The translations under genes were made by a program, and so were the position numbers. 64,000 bases of DNA from Moraxella porci DSM 25326 (GTDB lineage Bacteria; Pseudomonadota; Gammaproteobacteria; Pseudomonadales; Moraxellaceae): NCBI RefSeq assembly GCF_002014855.1, contig NZ_MUYV01000010.1, forward strand, positions 1 to 64,000, written 5' to 3'. Positions 53,507 through 64,000 of this stretch are shown piece after piece. The notes beneath the pieces are model-generated. The model was not told the DNA's origin. It did not search any database and worked only from the letters and a program-made list of their open reading frames with translations. Positions within the stretch are counted from its first letter, which is position 1, and the number at the start of each line of letters is the position of its first letter.

Positions 53507-55567
53507 TTATGCCAAAGTAGCACCGATTGGCATGGTGTCAGGTAGGGTGATGACGGTTAATTGACCGTCTTTTTCGGCGGATAAAATCATGCCTTCAGAG
53601 ATGCCAAATTTCATCTTGCGTGGTGCTAGATTGGTTACGCAGACGACTTTTTTGCCGGTTAGCTCTTCAGGTTTATAAAACTTAGCAATACCGCTAAAGA
53701 CATTGCGGGTGGTTTCTTCACCGACATCTAGGGTGAATTGTAAAAGCTTATCAGCACCTTCGACATGATTACACTCAATGACATGGGCAACTTTCATTGT
53801 CACTTTGGCAAAATCATCAATACCGATAAATTCACCAGTTGCCCCAGTCGATGTCTCAGCAGTTTTAGCTTTGTTCGCTTTGTTATTCGCTTGATTGTTT
53901 GGTTTTTCAAGGCTTTCTTTGGATGCATTCACCATCGCATCGACTTTGTCTTTTTCGACACGGCTCATCAGTGGGCTAAAGGCGTTGATGGTGTGATTGA
54001 CCAAATGCGTGTGGCGAGTATCAAAGGCAAGGCTATCGACATTCAAGAAGCTGCGGGCATTCTCAGATAAGATAGGCAAAATCGGCGCCAGATAAATCAC
54101 AAGCTTATGGAAAATGTTCAAAGCTACAGTACAAACTGCTTGCACTTCTTCGGTTTTACCTTCTTTGTTTAGTGCCCATGGTTTATGCGTATCAATATAT
54201 TCGTTTGCTTTATCAGCACACGCCATGATTAAGCGGGTGGCACGGCCAAATTCACGCGCTTCATAGGCAGCCATGATGTCGCTACCTGCATCGATGATTT
54301 CTTGTACCAAGGCAGGTTCTGATAGAGTATCCGCCAATTTGCCGTCGTTATTTTTGTGGATAAAACCTGCGCAACGAGAAGCGATATTGACCACTTTACC
54401 GACCAAATCTGAGTTAACTTTTTGCATAAAGTCTTCAAGGTCAAGGTTAAGATCTTCGACACTTGCCGATAATTTACTTGCAAAATAATAGCGCAGATAT
54501 TCAGGGTTGAGATTCTCAAGATAAGTTTCAGCTTTGATGAATGTGCCGCGAGACTTACTCATCTTCTCACCATTGACGGTCAAAAAGCCGTGTGCATTGA
54601 TGGCGGTCGGTGTGCGAAGTCCAGCACCTTCGAGCATCGCAGGCCAAAACAGCGCATGGAAATAAACGATGTCTTTACCGATGAAATGATACAGTTCGGT
54701 TGTACTGTCCTTTTTCCAGTATTCATCAAAATCCATGCCTGTGCGATCACACAGATTTTTGAAGCTTGCCATATAGCCAACTGGGGCATCTAGCCAAACA
54801 TAAAAATATTTGTCTGGCTCACCAGCGGGTGTATTAGGGATTTTAAAGCCAAAATACGGTGCATCACGGCTGATGTCCCACGGTGCAAGACCTGCTTCAA
54901 ACCATTCAGACAGCTTATTATAAATCGCTGATTGCAAGCGGTTATCACCTTTAGTCCAAGTCTTCAAAAATGCTTCAAACTTTGGCAAATCAAAGAAATA
55001 ATGCTTGGAAGATTTGATGACAGGTGCGGTGTTGCTCAATGTCGAATACGGGTTTTTTAGCTCAGTGGCATTATAGGTGCTTGAGCAAACTTCGCAGTTG
55101 TCGCCGTATTGGTCCTTTGCACCACACTCAGGGCATTCGCCTTTGACGAAGCGGTCAGCTAGGAATAAGCCTTTTTCGGTGTCAAATAATTGCTCGACAT
55201 CTTTGGTAAAGATATAGCCACCTTGCTCAAGCTTGGTGTAGATGGCTTGTGAAAAATGTTCATTTTCTGGACTGTGTGTCGAGTGATAATTATCAAAACC
55301 GATATGAAAGCCAGCAAAGTCTTTTTCGTGTGAGGCTTTGACGGTAGCGATTTGCTCTTCGGGCGTGATGCCATTGGCTTCGGCTTTTAGCATGATGGCG
55401 GTGCCGTGTGCATCATCAGCACAGACATAAGTGACCGTATGCCCCATGGCTTTCATGGCACGCACCCAAATGTCCGTCTGAATGTATTCGACCAAATGCC
55501 CTAGGTGAATCGGGCCATTGGCATAAGGCAAGGCACTGGTAACAAGAATTTTGCGATTGGTTGTCAT
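53507..55567 (-). CDS. metG: Methionyl-tRNA synthetase
   Basis: A 686-residue class I synthetase. The HIGH-type motif ([10 protein letters not shown]), a zinc knuckle ([17 protein letters not shown]), KMSKSRG and a C-terminal EMAP/Trbp111 tRNA-binding domain (about 580-686) are all present. A Lys/Asn/Ala-rich linker (about 545-575) joins the domains. Start is ATG 55567. A TATAAT on the minus strand (55610-55615) is its likely -10. Confidence 0.97.
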   Translation of the reverse strand: MTTNRKILVTSALPYANGPIHLGHLVEYIQTDIWVRAMKAMGHTVTYVCADDAHGTAIMLKAEANGITPEEQIATVKASHEKDFAGFHIGFDNYHSTHSPENEHFSQAIYTKLEQGGYIFTKDVEQLFDTEKGLFLADRFVKGECPECGAKDQYGDNCEVCSSTYNATELKNPYSTLSNTAPVIKSSKHYFFDLPKFEAFLKTWTKGDNRLQSAIYNKLSEWFEAGLAPWDISRDAPYFGFKIPNTPAGEPDKYFYVWLDAPVGYMASFKNLCDRTGMDFDEYWKKDSTTELYHFIGKDIVYFHALFWPAMLEGAGLRTPTAINAHGFLTVNGEKMSKSRGTFIKAETYLENLNPEYLRYYFASKLSASVEDLNLDLEDFMQKVNSDLVGKVVNIASRCAGFIHKNNDGKLADTLSEPALVQEIIDAGSDIMAAYEAREFGRATRLIMACADKANEYIDTHKPWALNKEGKTEEVQAVCTVALNIFHKLVIYLAPILPILSENARSFLNVDSLAFDTRHTHLVNHTINAFSPLMSRVEKDKVDAMVNASKESLEKPNNQANNKANKAKTAETSTGATGEFIGIDDFAKVTMKVAHVIECNHVEGADKLLQFTLDVGEETTRNVFSGIAKFYKPEELTGKKVVCVTNLAPRKMKFGISEGMILSAEKDGQLTVITLPDTMPIGATLA

Positions 55568-55939
55568 ATCGAGCATTCCAAGATTTTAATAGATGTTAAA
55601 AATATCCGTATTATAGCCGAATTTTGGCGCAAAATCACCCATAACCGCCATCAGCGCATCACTTGTGATTTGACTTTGCGACTTGAGCCTAGCGTCTTAA
55701 ATGCAGTCGATCTGCACAACAGGTGAATGGTTTTGGCTTAAAGCCAAAAAACAAGATAGGCGCATCCAGTTGCACATCGCTGTCAAATTTACGCCATCAT
55801 TTAATGCTAGTCGTTGATCAAATCAGCCAAAAACTGCATCCATATGATGGGTTTTTGCTGAAATGTTTGGCGAATTTTGCTATGATAAGCGGCATAAATT
55901 CACCCATATTTCACTCATTGACTATACTATGGATTTTTC
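55568..55939. other. 372-bp gap between divergent metG and cysS
   Basis: No convincing gene. It must hold both promoters: a minus-strand TATAAT (55610-55615) for metG and a plus-strand TATGAT (55881-55886) for cysS, neither with a good -35. No T-box or other recognised riboswitch. Confidence 0.5.
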
Positions 55940-57391
55940 ATGACAGCCACAGCACTCACGCGCACCCAAGCAGATTTGGTTTTATATGACACTCTAAGCG
56001 CCACCAAGCGACCATTTACGCCGATGCAGGCAGGACAGGTGGGCATTTATGTTTGTGGCATGACGGTCTATGACTATTGTCACATGGGACATGCGCGCGT
56101 CATGGTGGGCTTTGATGTCATCACCCGTTGGCTGCGCGCCATCGGCTATCAAGTCAATTATGTGCGTAATATCACCGACATCGATGATAAGATCATCAAC
56201 CGCGCCAATGAAAATGGTGAGAGCATCACCGAGTTGACCGATCGCTTCATCACTGCGATGTGGCAAGATGAAAAGGCGCTGGGCTGCCGCAGTCCTGATC
56301 GCGAGCCTAGAGCGACCGAGCATATCGAGGACATGCAGCAGCTGATCGACACACTGATGGTAAAGAATCTGGCTTATCAAGGCGCAGGCGGCGATGTGTA
56401 TTATGCCGTGGATCGTTTTGATGGCTATGGCAAGCTATCTAAGCGCAAGCTTGATGAGATGCAAGCGGGCGCATCAGAGCGTGTGACAGCGGCAGATGAT
56501 AAACAGCATCCATTTGACTTTGTACTGTGGAAATCTGCCAAGCCATCAGAGCCGCATTGGCCATCGCCGTGGGGCTTGGGTCGCCCAGGGTGGCACATCG
56601 AATGCAGTGCGATGAGTACTTGCTGTCTTGGTGAGACCTTTGATATTCATGGCGGTGGGCATGATTTGCAATTCCCGCACCACGAAAACGAAATCGCTCA
56701 ATCCGAGGGTGCCAGTGGCAAAACCTATGCCAATAACTGGATGCACATGGGCTTTATTAATATCGATGGCGAGAAGATGAGTAAGTCTTTGGGCAATTTC
56801 TTCACCATCCGTGATGTGCTAAAGAAATTCAACCCTGAAGCGGTGCGGTTTTTCTTATTATCCAGCCATTATCGCAGCCCTGTCAATTTTTCAGATGCCG
56901 CGCTCAAAGAAAGCCACACGGCACTGACGCGTCTGTATCAGGCGCTCAAATCTGCTGAGATGTACAGCGATATTGATGTCGATGAGGCGGCATGGTCAAG
57001 CGAGGCAGGGCAGGCATTTGCAGCGGCGATGAATGATGATTTTAATACTGCCAAGGCCGTAAGCGTGCTGTTCGGTGTGGCAGGCGAGGTGAATCGCGCC
57101 ATCAAATCAGACGATCAACAGACCGCGGTGGCGCAGGCGCGCATCCTCAAAACCTTGGCCAGTGTCCTAAATATCGTTCAGACCTCACCAAGCCAATTTC
57201 TACAGGCCAGAATCGATGGTGATGCCAAAGACGGCATGAGTGATCGCGATATCGCCGCCAAAATCGCTGAGCGCGCCGAAGCTAAAGCCAATAAAGACTT
57301 TGCCAAAGCTGATGCCATCCGTGAAGCGTTAAAAGCACTGGGCATTGAGCTAGAAGATAGCCGAGCAGGCACGACTTGGCGTCGGGTGTGA
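55940..57391 (+). CDS. cysS: Cysteinyl-tRNA synthetase
   Basis: A 483-residue class I synthetase. [15 protein letters not shown] combines the zinc cysteine with a HIGH variant (HMGH). The further zinc ligands appear in WHIECSAM and [15 protein letters not shown], and KMSKSLG is present. About 20 residues precede the usual start of the fold. Followed closely by the WG-repeat gene. Confidence 0.97.
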   Translation: MTATALTRTQADLVLYDTLSATKRPFTPMQAGQVGIYVCGMTVYDYCHMGHARVMVGFDVITRWLRAIGYQVNYVRNITDIDDKIINRANENGESITELTDRFITAMWQDEKALGCRSPDREPRATEHIEDMQQLIDTLMVKNLAYQGAGGDVYYAVDRFDGYGKLSKRKLDEMQAGASERVTAADDKQHPFDFVLWKSAKPSEPHWPSPWGLGRPGWHIECSAMSTCCLGETFDIHGGGHDLQFPHHENEIAQSEGASGKTYANNWMHMGFINIDGEKMSKSLGNFFTIRDVLKKFNPEAVRFFLLSSHYRSPVNFSDAALKESHTALTRLYQALKSAEMYSDIDVDEAAWSSEAGQAFAAAMNDDFNTAKAVSVLFGVAGEVNRAIKSDDQQTAVAQARILKTLASVLNIVQTSPSQFLQARIDGDAKDGMSDRDIAAKIAERAEAKANKDFAKADAIREALKALGIELEDSRAGTTWRRV

Positions 57392-57418
57392 TAGATCTCT
57401 TTACTTTCTTTTGGTTGG

Positions 57419-58414
57419 ATGATGGTTATGATAAGCCCAAAATCTTATGCGATAAATCTAATAATGATATTGGTCTTATCGCTCAATACCAGTCATGCGT
57501 CTATCGATGATGAAGCTTATACCGAGATGGCGTGCATCAAGCCAAACACTGAACAACAGTTTGATCATGTGGGCTGCTTAAATAAAAAAGGCGTCGCCAT
57601 TGTCGGTGATAATTTACAAACGGTTTTTGGCGATTTTCCTTATCCGATGGGCTTGGTGGATGCATCAGGTAAACCGATCTTACCCAATCAATATCATCAG
57701 ATCTATATGCCAAGCGATTGGGAGTATGACAATCCTTTACCGATGTCTGCTGCGCTGATTTTGGTTGAGACTCGAGATTTAAGCCAAGATAGTTTGTTTG
57801 GCAATTTGGGTGTGGTCAGTGATGGCTGGGGGTTGGTGGATACCAAGGGTAATTTTATTATCCCTATCGGTATGTATGACAAGATCAATCAGTTTTATGA
57901 CAATGGCTTGGCAGCAGTCGAGGTTGATGGTAAATACGGCTTTATTAATACCAAAGGGGAGCTTGTCATTCCTCTGATGTATGATTATGCTTTTGGATTT
58001 TCTGATGGCTTGGCTGCAGTAGAATATCAGGGTCTGTATGGCGTCATCGATGTCAATAATCACACAGTCATCGATTTTAAGCACCAACATCTTGAACTGC
58101 TAAAGCCAAACCTTGTCGCTGTCAAAGATGGCGACCGATATGCCTTGATGGACATTCATTCAACCCGATTAACTGGCTATGATTACGATCTGATCTCAAA
58201 CTTGGATTTTCAGGGGTTATATCTGGTAGAGCAGTCCAATAAATACGGCGTGATCAATACCAAGGGTGAGATCGTCGTGCCTGTGAGGTATGACGCTGTG
58301 GATATTAACTACGAAAAATCTTCATATCATGACAACAGAACCTATCTGTCTGCCAAACGGGCTGATGGCAACTATGATCTTTATGATGAACAAGGCGTTT
58401 TGGTCAATGACTAA
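57419..58414 (+). CDS. WG-repeat exported protein
   Basis: A 331-residue protein with a signal peptide (about 1-27, ending near SHA) and at least five WG-type beta repeats (WGLVDTKGNF, YGFINTKGEL, YGVIDVNNHT, YALMDIHS, YGVINTKGEI). WG repeats probably bind proteins or form a propeller; function unknown. Start is ATG 57419 or 57428. It lies 28 bases after cysS and ends at a bidirectional terminator. Confidence 0.85.
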   Translation: MMVMISPKSYAINLIMILVLSLNTSHASIDDEAYTEMACIKPNTEQQFDHVGCLNKKGVAIVGDNLQTVFGDFPYPMGLVDASGKPILPNQYHQIYMPSDWEYDNPLPMSAALILVETRDLSQDSLFGNLGVVSDGWGLVDTKGNFIIPIGMYDKINQFYDNGLAAVEVDGKYGFINTKGELVIPLMYDYAFGFSDGLAAVEYQGLYGVIDVNNHTVIDFKHQHLELLKPNLVAVKDGDRYALMDIHSTRLTGYDYDLISNLDFQGLYLVEQSNKYGVINTKGEIVVPVRYDAVDINYEKSSYHDNRTYLSAKRADGNYDLYDEQGVLVND

Positions 58415-58458
58415 TTGATTGATGGTGTCATGCCGTACTGATTTAATCTATCACCATT

Positions 58459-58486
58459 AAAAAGACGACCATCAGGCCGTCTTTTT
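58459..58486. terminator. Bidirectional terminator between the WG gene and hom
   Basis: AAAAGACG / CGTCTTTT (58460-58485), A run and T run on the flanks, between convergent genes. Confidence 0.8.
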
Positions 58487-58514
58487 GGTTTTCGCGACAG
58501 TTCAAGCCAAGCGA

Positions 58515-59816
58515 TTATTCCAAGCTTTCTAGGCGGATGCGCACCACAGGCTCAACCACCGCACCCAAGGCTTCGATTTGCTCGATGGCGGTGTTCATTT
58601 GTTTTTCGACCACAGGTAGGGTGAGAATGATGATCGGCACCAGACCTGATTTGTGTGCATCACGCTGTAGGATAGCATCGATATTAATGCCATTATCACT
58701 TAGAATACGCGTGGTGTCAGCCAGTACACCGACTTCATCTTTGACCGTCAGGCGCAGATAGTAGCCAGAAGTCATCTCATCGCTTGGTAGGATGCGTGTA
58801 TCTGACAGCTCATCAGGCATGAATGCCAGATGCGGCACATCGCTTGGCAGGGCATCTTTGATGACATAGATCAGATCCATCACATCGGCCATCACCGCCG
58901 ATGCGGTCGCACCAGCACCAGCGCCATCGCCATAGTACAGCGACTGTCCCAATGGGTGCGCATCGATCATCACGGCATTTTTGACGCCATTGACATTGGC
59001 AAGCAGGGTATCGCTTGGGATCAGTGCAGGATGCACGCGCAGCTCGATGCCATTATCACGGCGGATGGCAAAGCCCAGATGCTTGATGGTATAGCCAAGC
59101 TCTTTGGCATAGACGACATCTTGGAGGCTGACTTTGGTGATGCCTTCGCAATATACCTTATCAAACTGCACAGGAATACCAAAGGCAATCGATGCCAGTA
59201 GTGATAATTTATGCGCTGCATCAATGCCCTCAACATCAAAGGTCGGATCCGCTTCGGCATAGCCCAGTGCCTGAGCCTCGGCAAGGACATCATTGAATTT
59301 GCGGTTTTTTTGTTGCATCTCGGTCATGATAAAGTTACCAGTACCGTTGATGATGCCAGTTAGCCAGTCGATTTTGTTGGCGGCTAGGGCTTCACGCACG
59401 ATCTTGATGATCGGGATACCGCCTGCGACCGCTGCTTCATAGCGGACTTGTACGCCATTTTCTTCGGCAAGCTTAAAGATTTCGTTACCGTGTTTGGCAA
59501 GTAGGGCTTTATTGGCGGTGACGACATGTTTTTTGTGGCGGATGGCGTGGGTGATGACATCATAAGCCACATCGGTGCCGCCGATGACTTCGATGACGAT
59601 ATCGACATCTGGCGCTTCGGCGATCGACATCAGATCAGCAGTTTGGTGGATGCTCGGATCGATATCATCACGCTGACGGCGTGTGCCTGCGTGGGTGACG
59701 ACCAAGCGATGGCCGCTTCTGCGCGCCAGCTCATTGACATTGTCTTTGATGAGATTAAGCACGCCTGTACCGACAGTACCCAGACCCAGTACGGCGATGT
59801 TGATGGTTTTGTTCAC
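58515..59816 (-). CDS. hom: Homoserine dehydrogenase
   Basis: A 433-residue monofunctional enzyme of the threonine/methionine branch that reduces aspartate semialdehyde to homoserine. The NAD(P) motif GLGTVGTGV, the GGTDVAYDV and KALLAKHG segments, the substrate-binding YAEADPTFDVEGIDAAHKL and a C-terminal ACT domain (about 350-433, for threonine feedback) are visible. I chose GTG 59816, which has GGAG 8 bases upstream. Confidence 0.96.
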   Translation of the reverse strand: MNKTINIAVLGLGTVGTGVLNLIKDNVNELARRSGHRLVVTHAGTRRQRDDIDPSIHQTADLMSIAEAPDVDIVIEVIGGTDVAYDVITHAIRHKKHVVTANKALLAKHGNEIFKLAEENGVQVRYEAAVAGGIPIIKIVREALAANKIDWLTGIINGTGNFIMTEMQQKNRKFNDVLAEAQALGYAEADPTFDVEGIDAAHKLSLLASIAFGIPVQFDKVYCEGITKVSLQDVVYAKELGYTIKHLGFAIRRDNGIELRVHPALIPSDTLLANVNGVKNAVMIDAHPLGQSLYYGDGAGAGATASAVMADVMDLIYVIKDALPSDVPHLAFMPDELSDTRILPSDEMTSGYYLRLTVKDEVGVLADTTRILSDNGINIDAILQRDAHKSGLVPIIILTLPVVEKQMNTAIEQIEALGAVVEPVVRIRLESLE

Positions 59817-60090
59817 AAAAAAGCTCCGTAAGTTCGGAAAACAGCAAAAACGGCAAGGCAAGAGCTGAGCCATCACGCAGTCAATTGCGAGGTTGGCCAG
59901 TATCAGTGCCTTTTAAAGAATGAGTAAATTGCTTAAGTTATCATAAGTCATGGATTTGTGCCAGTGATTTTTGCTAAATTCTCACCAAATTGTATGAATT
60001 TTTCGACAGCTGTAGCAAACCAATATTTATAGAGCTGCTTCATCTATCGGCTCATCTGATCATGATGCTTAATCTTGATTATTGCATGCT

Positions 60091-60876
60091 TTATTGATGC
60101 TCGATGGCCAGTTGAATTAGCTCATCAGCAGGGATGTAGCCGCCGATTTGCATGCCTGATGCGGTAAAGATCGCTGGCGTGCCACTGACACCGAGTGTAT
60201 GCCCCAATGCCATGTGCTGCTCGACAGGGTTGTCGCAGTCAGGTGCGTTGATGGCTTTGCCTTGTTTGGCTTGAGCCAGTGCATCTTTACGGTCGCCACT
60301 ACACCAGATGGCCTTGGCAAGCGGGACATCTTTTTGGGCGCGTGGCCAAGCCAAGTAACGGACTTCAACACCGCCTGCAGTGATGGCATCGATCTCGCTG
60401 TGCAGCTTTTGGCAATAATGACAGGTCGGATCGGTGAAGACATAGATGTGGGCTTTTTTATCGCCTTGAGCGGTGAAAATAATTTGCTCAGATTCTAGGA
60501 CTTGGGACAGTAGATCTTTGGCGATACTGCCTTGGATGCTTTGGGCGATATCCACAGGCTCGCCATCACCGAGCTTGGCTATCTGACCTTGAATCAGATA
60601 GGTGCCTGATTTGTCAGTGAACATCGATGGGGCGTTATCAAAGCTGACCCAGTACATATCGGGCATCTGTGTGGCGATGGCATTGGTGACTTTGATGGTG
60701 ACGCCAGATTTATCCAGATTATCTTGCAAAGCTTTGATAACAGCGGTGTCAGCCTTGTCGCTTACAGGCGTCGCTGTCGCTGTTTCGCCTTTGGCTTGTG
60801 TTTTATCGCCACAGGCGGTCAGTAATAGGGTGCTAACAAGCATACTTGTTAGTAAGGAGTTGGTAGATAATTTCAT
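60091..60876 (-). CDS. dsbC: DsbC-like disulfide isomerase, predicted lipoprotein
   Basis: About 261 residues. A lipoprotein signal with lipobox LTAC comes first, then an N-terminal dimerisation domain (about 40-110) and a thioredoxin domain with active site CHYC and cis-proline region GVSGTPA. The second, structural cysteine pair (WCSG...PDC) is conserved. DsbC shuffles wrong disulfides in the periplasm. E. coli DsbC is soluble; here it is probably membrane-tethered. Start ATG 60876 is preferred over 60888. Confidence 0.9.
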   Translation of the reverse strand: MKLSTNSLLTSMLVSTLLLTACGDKTQAKGETATATPVSDKADTAVIKALQDNLDKSGVTIKVTNAIATQMPDMYWVSFDNAPSMFTDKSGTYLIQGQIAKLGDGEPVDIAQSIQGSIAKDLLSQVLESEQIIFTAQGDKKAHIYVFTDPTCHYCQKLHSEIDAITAGGVEVRYLAWPRAQKDVPLAKAIWCSGDRKDALAQAKQGKAINAPDCDNPVEQHMALGHTLGVSGTPAIFTASGMQIGGYIPADELIQLAIEHQ

Positions 60877-60991
60877 ACGATAACTCATTGATTGGTTTCA
60901 TGTATTATGGCAAAGTTTTGGGTTGTATGCCAGTTTTTAACGATAATCGATACAAATAAAAGCAGGCTGTGATTTATAAGTTGAAAAAACC

Positions 60992-61021
60992 TTGCCAACA
61001 CCCTGTAATTTTTGGTACAAT
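60992..61021 (+). promoter_or_regulatory. Promoter of guaB
   Basis: TTGCCA (60992-60997), 18-base spacer, TACAAT (61016-61021), with a GC-rich discriminator (CGGCG) typical of growth-rate-controlled genes. Confidence 0.7.
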
Positions 61022-61090
61022 ACGGCGTTATTTCATCAACCTAATTATCTGATTTTTGGATAATTTGGCACACTACAAAGGAAATAACCT

Positions 61091-62563
61091 ATGCTACGCA
61101 TTGCCTACGATGCCTTGACATTTGACGATGTCTTGCTCCTACCTGCCTACTCAGAAGTCCTACCAAAAGAAACCAACCTAAGCACTCGCCTAACTACCGA
61201 CATCAACCTAAATCTGCCAATCATCTCAGCGGCAATGGATACCGTCACCGAATCTAAGATGGCGATTGCAATGGCTCAGCTTGGCGGTCTGGGTATCATC
61301 CACAAAAACATGGACATCGCTCATCAAGCACGCCGTGTCCGCCATGTCAAAAAATTCGAAGCAGGTACGGTTGCTGACCCAATCACTGTCAATCCTGATG
61401 CCACTGTGGGCGATTTGCTACGCATCACTCGTGAGCACAAAATCAGCGGTGTACCTGTCGTAGAAGCAGGTAGCAATAAGGTCGTTGGCATCGTTACCCA
61501 CCGTGATTTACGCTTTGAGACCAATCTGAATCAGCCTGTGTCAAATGTCATGACGCCAAAAGATAAGCTAGTGACCGTCAAAGAAGGCGAGTCTCAAGAG
61601 CGTATCAAAGAGCTACTTCATAAGCACCGTATCGAAAAAGTCGTGGTGATTGATGATGATTTTCGTCTAAAAGGTCTCATCACCGTCAATGACTTCACCA
61701 AAGCTGAAAACAATCCAAATGCCGCCAAAGACAGCCGTGGCCGTCTGCGTGTCGGTGCTGCTGTCGGTACAGGTGCAGATACCGAAGCGCGTGTTGAGGC
61801 CTTGATTGATGCCAATGTCGATGTCATCATCGTCGATACAGCACATGGCCACTCAAAAGGCGTCATCGACCGCGTGGCATGGATCAAGAAAAACTATCCA
61901 AACATCCAAGTCATCGGCGGTAATATCGCAACAGGCGATGCAGCACTTGCTTTGATGGATGCAGGTGCAAACGCTGTCAAAGTCGGTATCGGCCCTGGCT
62001 CTATCTGTACCACGCGTATCATCGCGGGCATTGGTGTACCGCAAATCAGTGCGATTGACAATGTCGCCACCGCACTCAAGGATCGCATCCCATTGATCGC
62101 TGATGGCGGTATCCGCTTCTCAGGCGATATGGCAAAAGCCATCGCAGCAGGTGCATCGTGCATCATGGTGGGTAGTCTATTGGCAGGTACTGAAGAAGCG
62201 CCAGGTGAAGTTGAGCTATTCCAAGGTCGCTACTACAAGGCGTATCGCGGCATGGGCTCGCTAGGTGCGATGAGTGGTCAAAACGGCTCATCAGACCGCT
62301 ATTTCCAAGATGCCAAAGACGGTGTTGAAAAACTTGTCCCAGAAGGTATCGAAGGTCGTGTGCCATACAAAGGCCCAGTGGCAGGTATTATCAATCAGCT
62401 GGCAGGCGGTCTAAAATCATCGATGGGATACACAGGCTGCCGTACCATCGAAGAGATGCGTGCTAATACCACCTTTGTCAAAGTGACATCAGCAGGCATG
62501 AAAGAATCGCATGTCCACGATGTTCAAATCACCAAAGAAGCACCGAACTATCGTCAAAACTAA
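61091..62563 (+). CDS. guaB: IMP dehydrogenase
   Basis: A 490-residue enzyme converting IMP to XMP, the first step to GMP. The TIM barrel carries the catalytic cysteine loop GSICTTR; two CBS domains (about 95-205) are inserted; the [16 protein letters not shown] flap and the ending segment [12 protein letters not shown] are typical. AAAGGAA precedes the ATG. Followed by a hairpin terminator; guaA is not adjacent. Confidence 0.97.
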   Translation: MLRIAYDALTFDDVLLLPAYSEVLPKETNLSTRLTTDINLNLPIISAAMDTVTESKMAIAMAQLGGLGIIHKNMDIAHQARRVRHVKKFEAGTVADPITVNPDATVGDLLRITREHKISGVPVVEAGSNKVVGIVTHRDLRFETNLNQPVSNVMTPKDKLVTVKEGESQERIKELLHKHRIEKVVVIDDDFRLKGLITVNDFTKAENNPNAAKDSRGRLRVGAAVGTGADTEARVEALIDANVDVIIVDTAHGHSKGVIDRVAWIKKNYPNIQVIGGNIATGDAALALMDAGANAVKVGIGPGSICTTRIIAGIGVPQISAIDNVATALKDRIPLIADGGIRFSGDMAKAIAAGASCIMVGSLLAGTEEAPGEVELFQGRYYKAYRGMGSLGAMSGQNGSSDRYFQDAKDGVEKLVPEGIEGRVPYKGPVAGIINQLAGGLKSSMGYTGCRTIEEMRANTTFVKVTSAGMKESHVHDVQITKEAPNYRQN

Positions 62564-62577
62564 TACTGCCTAAGCTT

Positions 62578-62609
62578 GAATCGCTCATCGGATGGTGGGC
62601 GATTTTTTT
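62578..62609 (+). terminator. Terminator of guaB
   Basis: AATCGCTCATC / GGTGGGCGATT-like stem (62579-62603, with G-T pairs) followed by T7. Confidence 0.75.
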
Positions 62610-62708
62610 GTTTGGCGAGCGTTTAATCATCCTGAAAATGAAATAAAATAACAATAACAATCCTATCAATAAATTAAATACAAATAATTCCCATTTATTT
62701 TATCAAAT

Positions 62709-62751
62709 AGTATCAATTATCATTTACAAAATAAAAATAGTCTGCTACAAT
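62709..62751 (+). promoter_or_regulatory. Promoter of the TonB-dependent receptor with overlapping Fur-box-like site
   Basis: TTTACA (62723-62728), exactly 17 bases, TACAAT (62746-62751). A 19-base stretch (62709-62727) matches the Fur consensus in 11 of 19 positions and overlaps the -35. The rest of the 306-bp gap from 62564 is AT-rich with no gene. Confidence 0.65.
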
Positions 62752-62869
62752 CCTTACCCATACCTTGCTATGCTTGCTTAATTGTCGCATTTTCAGGTTT
62801 TTTTGGTTGAGTTTGGTGAGTTGGCAGGTCGTTTTACTGGCTGATATTTCTATCATAATCGGAGTTGTT

Positions 62870-64000
62870 ATGAAAAAGTTTCAATTATTGCCCCTAACTT
62901 TGGCGATGGGCGCTGCTTTTGTTACTCAAGCGCACGCTGATGAATCGGCATCTGAAGTTGTTTTGGCGACAGAATATGTCAATATCGACCGTCAAGGCAC
63001 CAAGGTAAAAACCAATGTGGTGACTGCTCAAGAAAAAGATGAGAGTACTGCAACTGGCTTGCGAGAGTTCTTACAGTCTGAACCATCTATTGACTTTAGT
63101 GGTGGTAATGGTACTTCATCATATCTAACAATTCGTGGTATGGGTCAAAACTCAATTGATGTGAAGGTGGATAACGCCTATTCTGATAGCCAAATCCTAT
63201 ACCATCAAGGTCGCCACATGCTGGATCCTAGCCTTGTTAAGATCGTTAGTGTCCAAAAAGGTGCAGGATCGGCATCAGCAGGTATCGGTGCGACCAACGG
63301 CGCGATTGTTGCCAAGACCGTAGACGCTCAGGATTTGCTAAAAAATAACGATAAAGACTGGGGTGTAAAAGTTAATGCAGGCTATAGTTCAAATTCTGAG
63401 CACAATTATGGTGTAACAGGTTTTGGTAAGTCGGGTGATTTTGATTTCTTGGTAAGTTATAACCAAGTAAATCAAGATGATTATAAGCCTGGTTCAAAAG
63501 CGACCCGCCACACCAGTTCTGAATCTGAAGCTACTAAATACGTTAGTCCTTATACTGCAATTAATCCAGAGCATCCAAGTGATGAAGTAGCATTCCAAGC
63601 AATGGATAAAGAAAGCTACCTTGCAAAAGTGGGTTATAATTTGGGTAGCGACCATCGTTTTGTCCTAAGTCATTTTAATACCACCAATAAAGGTGTGCGT
63701 AACATTCGTGAAGAGTTCGATGTATTTGATGGTAATGTCGGTGAGTATCGTGAATTGTCTATGCAAAATACGAATTTGGAATATAAAGGCAAGGCTGGTT
63801 CATTGGGTGATGCTGAAGCTAATGTTTACTTTATGAAAAATGAACGCCAATCGGTAGGTGATACGGGTAATGGTTATGCAGGTGGTGTTGCGAGCGAAAA
63901 CAACACAGCTGTTAAAACGACTGGCGCTAATATTGGTTTTGATAAATATGCCAATGATGATGTTCTACTAAAATATGGTGTAAACTATCGTCACCAAGAA
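62870..64000 (+). CDS. FetA/FrpB/CopB-type TonB-dependent receptor, 3' end outside window
   Basis: 377 codons are present and the frame is open at the window edge. Residues 1-24 are a signal peptide (ending AHA). The plug domain (about 45-160) has QGTKVKTNVVTAQEKDESTA and VDNAYSDSQILYHQGRHMLD, closely resembling Neisseria FetA/FrpB, an iron-regulated ferric-enterobactin receptor whose Moraxella counterpart is CopB. Barrel strands follow. GGAG lies 5 bases before the ATG. The promoter overlaps a Fur-box-like sequence, fitting iron control. Confidence 0.88.
   Translation, partial: MKKFQLLPLTLAMGAAFVTQAHADESASEVVLATEYVNIDRQGTKVKTNVVTAQEKDESTATGLREFLQSEPSIDFSGGNGTSSYLTIRGMGQNSIDVKVDNAYSDSQILYHQGRHMLDPSLVKIVSVQKGAGSASAGIGATNGAIVAKTVDAQDLLKNNDKDWGVKVNAGYSSNSEHNYGVTGFGKSGDFDFLVSYNQVNQDDYKPGSKATRHTSSESEATKYVSPYTAINPEHPSDEVAFQAMDKESYLAKVGYNLGSDHRFVLSHFNTTNKGVRNIREEFDVFDGNVGEYRELSMQNTNLEYKGKAGSLGDAEANVYFMKNERQSVGDTGNGYAGGVASENNTAVKTTGANIGFDKYANDDVLLKYGVNYRHQE

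Noticed and set aside
55723..55989. 88-residue frame before cysS
   Set aside because: It overlaps the cysS start, lacks a ribosome binding site and has no recognisable content.

Overview
The window looks like chromosomal DNA of a gammaproteobacterium of the family Moraxellaceae, most likely Moraxella or a close relative. The reasons are the set of protein relatives (DUF2789, long-type QueF, a wax-ester synthase, a FetA/FrpB/CopB-type receptor), the type IV pilus cluster, malate:quinone oxidoreductase beside malate dehydrogenase, and a moderate GC content. The genus is an inference from gene content, not a search result. Most of the window is ordinary housekeeping DNA with short intergenic gaps and many clear hairpin terminators. 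I see no CRISPR array, insertion sequence, integrase or rRNA.

Layout. 1-3.9 kb, minus strand: DUF2789 protein, mdh, and a soluble lytic transglycosylase. 4.1-8.5 kb is an accessory block between slt and miaB: an XRE regulator divergent from a WYL-domain regulator, a small zinc-ribbon protein, a glycine/alanine-rich membrane protein with a coiled-coil partner, a YkgJ-type cysteine-cluster protein, a second zinc-ribbon protein and a HEPN-domain protein. One palindromic operator lies in the WYL promoter and a near-copy lies before the next gene. This is the best candidate here for an undescribed, possibly defence-like, system. 8.6-19.5 kb: miaB, an acetyltransferase, the pilM-N/O/P/Q cluster (pilM and pilN are one reading frame), aroK-aroB-damX-like, beta-carbonic anhydrase and gloA. 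19.6-27.2 kb: tRNA-Arg(CCG), a c5-like cytochrome, an ABC-2 exporter pair, queF, an AT-rich insert with two orphan genes and repeats, proS and a DUF4230 protein.

27.3-35.4 kb is a biosynthetic run: trpF, an SDR, trpB, a LysE-type exporter, trpA, accD, folC and a LysM/SPOR protein. The order accD-folC-SPOR matches E. coli accD-folC-dedD, and aroK-aroB-SPOR matches aroK-aroB-damX. 35.4-46.5 kb: DUF2726 protein, crotonase, a cytochrome c'-like lipoprotein, a TPR/glycosyltransferase-like protein, ribA-hemF, dxs, an inositol monophosphatase, an unannotated 46-residue gene with its own promoter and terminator, and mqo. 46.7-49.1 kb holds five tRNA genes (Ile2, Leu, Pro, Arg, His), a DUF4105 protein and a rhodanese.

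49.2-64 kb: thiG, a wax-ester synthase/DGAT, dinB, a TIGR04219-like outer-membrane barrel, metG, cysS, a WG-repeat protein, hom, a DsbC-like lipoprotein, guaB, and a FetA-type TonB-dependent receptor that runs off the end behind a promoter overlapped by a Fur-box-like sequence. Mdh and Mqo act on the same malate/oxaloacetate step, dxs and thiG both feed thiamine or isoprenoid supply, and the five pil frames form one pilus alignment and secretion module.
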